Shown: piece by piece, positions 59,801-64,000 of the stretch
Layout: each line of letters starts with the position of its first letter
Position numbering within the stretch: the stretch's first letter is position 1
NCBI RefSeq assembly: GCF_027942865.1
Contig: NC_134509.1
Span: 14,224,017 to 14,288,016 of the forward strand
Length of the DNA: 64,000 nt
Reading direction: 5' to 3'
From: Odontesthes bonariensis
Taxonomy: Eukaryota; Chordata; Actinopteri; Atheriniformes; Atherinopsidae
Made by a program: the position numbers and the translations under genes
Notes under the pieces: model-generated
Told to the model about the DNA's origin: nothing
The model's input: the letters and a program-made list of their open reading frames with translations, nothing else
Database searches by the model: none

Positions 59801-60212
59801 TCATGACAAAACCACAGGCCAAGGCTGCTAACTGTTGAGACACAAAAGGGAAAACGGGTTTGTTAAATGGGTTTGGCATTTGGATTTACCAGATCAAAAG
59901 AAGACAGAGCGAACAGTAAAATGTACAAACAAACATAAGCAAAAGAGAAAAACTTTCACTTCGGATGGAGCAAAAATAAGTCGTGGAAATATTCAATATC
60001 CTTTAGAGGCCCTTATATTAGATCAGTGCAGCCACCTACTGCCTGAGTGAAGACGACATCTCTCCTCTGCTGGAGGAGGAAGCCTTGTGGTATGCTGCAG
60101 GCTGCCTCCTGCAGGAGGACAAAAGTCATGGCTCTCTTTGCCTTCTCCATCACCTCCATCACACACTCCTTTAACCTGGTCACCAGCGGACACAACTGCT
60201 CCCTCCAGTCAC
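44878..60212 (-). CDS. inpp4b: INPP4B: inositol polyphosphate 4-phosphatase type II, C-terminal 8 exons, 5' end outside window
   Basis: Minus-strand exons are 60040-60212, 59708-59831, 59106-59232, 56812-56952, 56335-56432, 55846-55958, 53436-53590 and 44878-45010. Phases match across all GT-AG junctions. The 353 residues plus a partial codon are about 38% of the 924-residue human protein. The catalytic CX5R signature CKSAKDRT lies in 53436-53590. Other family blocks are [69 protein letters not shown] and the C-terminus [18 protein letters not shown]. The enzyme removes the 4-phosphate of PI(3,4)P2 and so dampens AKT signalling. INPP4A shares these motifs; il15 next door favours INPP4B. Upstream exons with the C2 domain should lie beyond 64000; none was recognised in 60213-64000. 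The last intron is 8.4 kb. Confidence 0.95.
45796..46146. mobile_element. 351-bp piggyBac-like MITE, TTAA-flanked
   Basis: The left end TTAA|CCCTGGAACACTAACGCC, then GGGTGATTTTCACC, has the CCC start and TTAA target typical of piggyBac. The right end ...TATTAGTGTTTTAGTG|TTAA carries the inverted AACACTAA core, more diverged. It is in the last inpp4b intron. Confidence 0.6.
46206..47600 (+). pseudogene. Decayed LTR-retrotransposon gag region with zinc-knuckle trace
   Basis: A frame at 46223-46450 is followed by broken frames. At 46895-46936 a frame reads [14 protein letters not shown], spaced like a retroviral-type CCHC knuckle (C-X2-C-X4-H-X4-C) but with Cys where His is expected. It continues [20 protein letters not shown]. 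Further right, stop-riddled traces may be protease/reverse-transcriptase leader. Many stops and shifts show it is dead. The class is inferred from the knuckle only. Confidence 0.45.
48178..48470 (-). repeat. tRNA-derived SINE copy, nearly full length, minus orientation
   Basis: On the minus strand it has the head GGTGGTGTGGCGGTTTACAC, CTCACAACAAGAGGG, the B-box GGTTCAAATCCCAG, GTGTGGAGTTTTGCAT and GGTGACTCTAAATTGTCCC. It continues with CCCTGTGATGGACTGGTACC and CGTCCAGGGTGTAC, and ends in a GGAAAATGGAAAATGG tail. It is the most complete copy in the window. Confidence 0.8.
49252..49498. mobile_element. 247-bp palindromic MITE with TTAA duplication
   Basis: TTAA (49248-49251) is followed by AGGGATAATCCGGAGTAAAA, and the right end is TTTTACTCCGGATTATCCCT before TTAA (49499-49502). 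The inverted repeat runs about 95 bases per arm, through GATCAATTTACGGGATGTTG and GTTGAGTTGACATCAAAA, with only a few mismatches. The whole element can fold into one hairpin with a central loop of about 55 bases. The low divergence between the arms suggests a young insertion. Confidence 0.9.
50121..50572 (-). mobile_element. Probable solo LTR, minus orientation
   Basis: The 452-bp segment runs TGTAGT...ACTACA, beginning TG and ending CA with a 6-base terminal inverted repeat. CTAT flanks both sides (50117-50120 and 50573-50576). On the minus strand it has a TATA-rich stretch, a GGCAATAAAATACTTC polyadenylation signal and then a U5-like end of about 100 bases. No internal coding sequence is attached, so it would be a recombined single LTR. 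Confidence 0.6.
51040..51241. mobile_element. Partial copy of MITE family A
   Basis: AAACAAATAGACCCCTTTCAC and TACATTACCTCCAAGCCTGT through GTTACATAGTATTACT|TTAA match 35463-35894; the left end is missing. Its terminal GTTACATAGTATTACT is the exact inverse of the family A left end. Confidence 0.75.
51245..51375 (-). repeat. SINE fragment, minus orientation
   Basis: CATGCATGTTTTTGGGCAGT, GGGAGGAAGCTGGAGTACCC and CCTCTTGCTGTGAGGTGACG match the tRNA-derived SINE. It directly abuts the TTAA end of the MITE copy at 51040-51241. Confidence 0.7.
54100..54730 (-). mobile_element. LINE ORF2 C-terminal relic in an inpp4b intron
   Basis: On the minus strand around 54532-54640 the frame reads RMEDG, then [22 protein letters not shown]. 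This is a C-terminal signature of a fish non-LTR retrotransposon polyprotein. Downstream traces (EDRLRW-like, then a Glu/Ala-rich end) are shifted and broken. It has the same orientation as inpp4b. Confidence 0.65.
58040..58620 (-). mobile_element. LINE endonuclease-domain relic in an inpp4b intron
   Basis: The minus frame 58069-58323 contains [20 protein letters not shown] and [20 protein letters not shown]. This is the GDFN block of the APE-type endonuclease of non-LTR retrotransposons. Sequence to 58620 resembles the 5' part of the same element, rearranged. It is inactive as truncated. Confidence 0.75.
59368..59400. repeat. (TA)n microsatellite
   Basis: ATATATATATATATATATAC run between inpp4b exons 59106-59232 and 59708-59831. 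Confidence 0.85.
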
Positions 60213-62530
60213 CTGTGGAGAACGATGGAGAATGATGGTTGGGGACACTTCTTAGCAAAAGCAAACTATCTATGTGTGAAGGGAAAATGCTTTGCAGCAC
60301 CTCCAAGGTGACAGTGATCGGAAAAATACAAGCTACGTAGCTCAATACCATCATTATGGAGAGGCCCAATGGGAGTTCAGACTTGTTCTTTACAAAGATG
60401 TGATGGAAAGCAGCCAGTAATGCACAAAAGTAATGACGTCTTGTATTTTGTCATCTCCAGCTTGATCAAATGGTGAAAACTGCTTTTGACACCTGATAAA
60501 CATGTGTAGACATGTGTGGTTCTTTCACAACAGCCGAGTATAAATTTGAAATAATCTAACAAGGTTTATAACACAATGGGCAACGGTGCACAACAGAACT
60601 GTGCTGTTGCATAGAATATCTCTAACCAAAGGCAACAGATTTCTCAACATAAAGTATGCGTGCTGCTATCCCCAGACAGCAGCAGGGCTTTAAGGGGCTT
60701 TTTATACAGTCACGAACAGCTGCAGATGACAGATAAGCTTTAAGGGTTTTCAACATTAAAACTCTCAGTGTGGTTAAAGTTACAGTTTTAAAATACCTTT
60801 AAGGTAAGGTTTTGATGCCCACTCATACAAATTAAGCTTAGAGATCGTTTGTTTACAGTATCATTTTCACCAAGCTGTCAATGAAATGCCTGAGCCAGGG
60901 GCTGGCAATGGAAGCTTTCTTCATATTGCACTTTTCATTACAAGTACTCTCATTGTGCTATATATTGAAAGACAATATATAAATTATGTGATTAGCAACA
61001 AAGACAAATAAAGGAACCAAATAAAAAAAAGAAAAGAACACAAACTCAACATAATCAAGTCATTGGGTTTTGATGTTACGTTTTTTTTTTTTTTCAAACC
61101 TAACAGCACCAGAAGGTTAGTCTTAGTTATCTTGTGTTAGGAATTTGGAAACAGTTTTGCTGTAGGCTATAGCTTGTGATCGTATCCCTCCCCTGTAAAC
61201 TGGTCTCCAAAGAGAGGTCTACAAAGCAACCATCAGGGGGCAGTGTTGGATAAAGTATTGCTCAGCATTAGTTTTAGAAACATGCACTCTGTTCAACCTC
61301 CACATATTGAAAAGTTCTCAGATAGCAAGAGCAAATCAGTGTGGACAAACACACATGCACAGTAGGATTCCCAGAGTGAGCAGCAGCACAGAAATCCTTG
61401 CCTTGTCAGACAAATCATGTCTTATCTCTTTCTGCAAATACTGCCTCTGCCTCTGCAGTATTTGAGAAGAAAGGTAAGGGGGGGGGTATAACTCCAGTTG
61501 TCACGTCCTCACCAACACACCTGTCCAAACATCTAAATCCACACAACGTGTTGATGTCCACAAGCAGATAAAAGCGTCTGTCATTATTCCATCCGTGTTT
61601 ATATTAGGCAAGCAGATGACCACTTTCTCTGAGGCTGTTCAGCATCTTAATAAAGGTGCTCTGGGGATTGAGTTTATCTTTCAGACTGAACACTGGATGG
61701 ATGGCCTTCTCAGCTCACATCGACTATGAGACACAAATGCTGCGGCACCAAATGATAAAAATGCACCAACACTTCCACAGATGTCGGAGAGTGACAGAAA
61801 CACACACAAACAGAAAGCCTCTCCTTGTTGCCTGGTCTGACTAAAGGCGCCGCTCTGTGTGCCAGATGGCAGCTGCTACAGCCTGGACTCTAAACACAAG
61901 CTTCAGGCAGGATTTTATTGGATGTAAGGTAAGACCGGGAAGCTTTTGGTCAACAGTGAATGGCTCTGGATTTCAAACGCACTTTTCATCCTCTTCTCTG
62001 GCAACATTTTTTAAGAGTTTCATTTTCCAATGTTTGAACTCAGTCCCAGCTGAAAGTGTCACTATTTCCAATTCTTCAGACGATTCTTTGATAAACATGA
62101 GTTTCTTGTCATAGTTACCTCTGACAGTGAAAATTAATTTACTTTGTTGGGAAAAAATTCTTAGACTAAACGAACTGCAGTTTTGTAACATGAGTACCTC
62201 GTCTCAAGAAACCTAGGATGCATCGCTATTAACGAGCACATTGAAGTTTAACTAACCTAAAAGTTGATGAAGATGATCATTTTAAACAAATGAGACAAGA
62301 ATATTGAAATCCATCCAATATTCATCCAATATTTCAATGTTCCTGAGTGGTAAAACTAGAAGGATGTCGACATAATACTTGAGAACACAAATTATTGTGT
62401 TAGTCTGACCAAAACAGGAATTTTCTAATGCATGTCAACATGAAATTGAGTCAAACTGGGTACTCAAACCCGGACAAGCACACTCAGAGAATGAAAATGC
62501 AAAAATTGCGAGGTTACAAATTTTTTGTAT
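60213..62530. other. inpp4b upstream intron, no exon recognised
   Basis: The next upstream inpp4b exon must end in a phase-1 donor. I could not identify one with family motifs on the minus strand here. A poly-T run (61082-61094) and a G-run (61482-61489) are the only low-complexity features. Confidence 0.5.
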
Positions 62531-62534
62531 AAAC

Positions 62535-62760
62535 AGTAAATGGATTGTACTTTTCTAGTCTAGCTGACCACTCAAAGCGCTTCTAACACTACATGCCACA
62601 CTCATACAGCACGTCTTAGTCTATGCATAACTACGTGCTTCCTACTCATTCAGCCACATTCATACACCGAAGATCGCCTGGGGAAGCCAAAGTCAAACCA
62701 CTGACCTTCCAATTGGTGGGTGACTGCGCTTCCTCTTGAGCTAAAGCTTCCGTAAAAGTT
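62535..62760 (+). repeat. Teleost interspersed repeat fragment
   Basis: ACTTTTCTAGTCTAGCTGACC, ACTCAAAGCGCTTCTAACAC, CACATTCATACACCGAAGA and GACCTTCCAATTGGTGGGTGAC follow the order of a repeat that is common in fish genomes. No coding potential. Confidence 0.55.
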
Positions 62761-63299
62761 AACTGTATATTAATACATCTGAATTCCAAGTAAAGCTGCT
62801 TTCATTCTCATTTCTTTTGTCAGATGACTAAACACGTCAGAAATTGTGAAAAATCAGCTTATTAACATGCCAACTTGCAGTCGCTTGAAGCATCTCTAGA
62901 ATGTCACTCCGCTCTAATGAATTCCTAATTTTATAACCACAGTGTTGTCTGAGAAATTCACCATTTAGATAACATAATGATGTCTGTGAACAATTCAGCC
63001 ATATTTACGTGTACAATGATTTCCCACAGAAGAAAATTGAAGCAGTAAAATGTTTTCTCAGACAGACCACAGCGTTGCGAGTCAACAACTCGATTCTGCT
63101 CCTAATCATGTAAACTGTTACAAGGATCGTGGACCAAACAAATGGTCAAGTCTAGCTGTAACCGTAGTTCGACTCAACTGTGCATGTAACTGTGCTGTAT
63201 GTGAATCTCTTGGAAGAGCTCATTTGAAGGTGAAATCAGAGCCAGCTCTGTCTCCCACACTGATTGATGTCCATAGGTACACCATCAGAGGAGCACTGA

Positions 63300-63830
63300 A
63301 TGGCACATAAGCACGGGAAGGCTGTGAGGACAATGCTACTCATCTTCAAAAAGAACATTTCTACCTTTCTGCAGTTTGCTAAAGATCATGTGGACAAACA
63401 AAAAGGCTGCAAGAAAAATGCTTCTTGTGCAGATGAGACCAAAACAGAACTGTTCAATTTAAATGAGAAGCATTGGACAACATGGTTTTCCAGCATAAGA
63501 ATGTCAAATCATCTTTGAAGCATGGTGTTGGTAGTATTATAGTTTGGGCCTGTTGTGCAGCATATGAAACGGGATGGCTTGGAATCATTGAAGAAGTAAC
63601 TTATTCTTAATTACACAAGTTGACTGGAAAGGAAAGTGTCATAACATCTGTATGTGAAATAAATCCCACCAGAAACCTAAGTACACACGTTCTACCAAAG
63701 AAATGTTATAGAAGAATAAAGTTAATGTTTAAGAACTGCCTAGTCAAAGTCCTGACTTTAATCCAACGGAAACAGAGTGAAAAGAATTCTGTTCTGCACA
63801 ATTTTGCAGACTGAAATATTTTTAAACTGG
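63300..63830 (+). pseudogene. Degenerate Tc1-like transposase fragment
   Basis: The plus frame reads LQFAKDHVDKQ and ADETKTELFNLNEK, the block around the first catalytic Asp in Tc1 transposases. After a stop it continues KHGVGSIIVWACCAAYETG. Near 63745 a shifted QVKVLTLIQ-like trace may be the region before the last catalytic residue. Stops and frameshifts make it inactive. Confidence 0.7.
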
Positions 63831-64000
63831 TGTGCAGGACTGAACTATAGAGGACTGCATCTGCCATAATCAGAAATAAACACAAAGATATAAGAATGTG
63901 TCATGCCACCTAGTTTAATATTCTATAATCTATTCAACACATTTGGATTACTTTGGTGAGGCAGGCAACCATAAAGGGAACTAGGTTGATCTGCCCTTAC

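Noticed and set aside
60031-60040. A GC-AG donor (CAG/gcagta) at the end of inpp4b exon 60040-60212
   Set aside because: Moving 3 bases further gives a normal donor (GCA/gtaggt), keeps phase 0 and restores the family sequence [12 protein letters not shown] across the junction.
61656-61844. Plus-strand frame as a gene upstream of inpp4b
   Set aside because: Chance-length frame without motifs; the minus strand here also gave no inpp4b exon.

Overview
The window looks like nuclear DNA from a teleost fish. It has vertebrate genes split into many GT-AG exons, fairly compact introns, and a dense load of small DNA transposons, SINEs and LINE fragments of kinds common in fish genomes. It contains no bacterial operon, CRISPR array, rRNA or convincing tRNA gene.

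Four protein-coding genes can be assembled exon by exon with matching splice phases: rnf150 (minus, 10102-21194, complete CDS), znf330 (plus, 22394-29857, complete CDS), il15 (plus, 33006-41346, complete as modelled) and inpp4b (minus, 44878-60212, C-terminal 8 exons, continuing beyond the right edge). As I remember the human map, this order and these orientations match the human RNF150-ZNF330-IL15-INPP4B block on chromosome 4q31, so this is an ancient conserved neighbourhood. rnf150 and znf330 start head to head about 1.2 kb apart and probably share a bidirectional promoter region; il15 and inpp4b end tail to tail. The genes do not form one pathway: a membrane RING ubiquitin ligase, a nucleolar zinc-finger protein, a lymphocyte cytokine and a phosphoinositide 4-phosphatase.

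The left 10 kb holds one diverged exon related to the EMAPII domain of aimp1, a truncated Tc1-like transposase, a SINE copy and two TIR elements. The remaining introns and spacers hold a large set of identifiable transposons: TTAA-flanked MITEs including two that share one TTAA, a piggyBac-like terminus, a probable PIF/Harbinger MITE, a transposon nested inside another, a long palindromic hairpin, a probable solo LTR, a decayed retrotransposon gag, and several LINE 3' ends. I found no clear new biological system. The items most worth following up are the fish il15 gene with its upstream AUGs, the orphan aimp1-like exon and the well-delimited MITE families.
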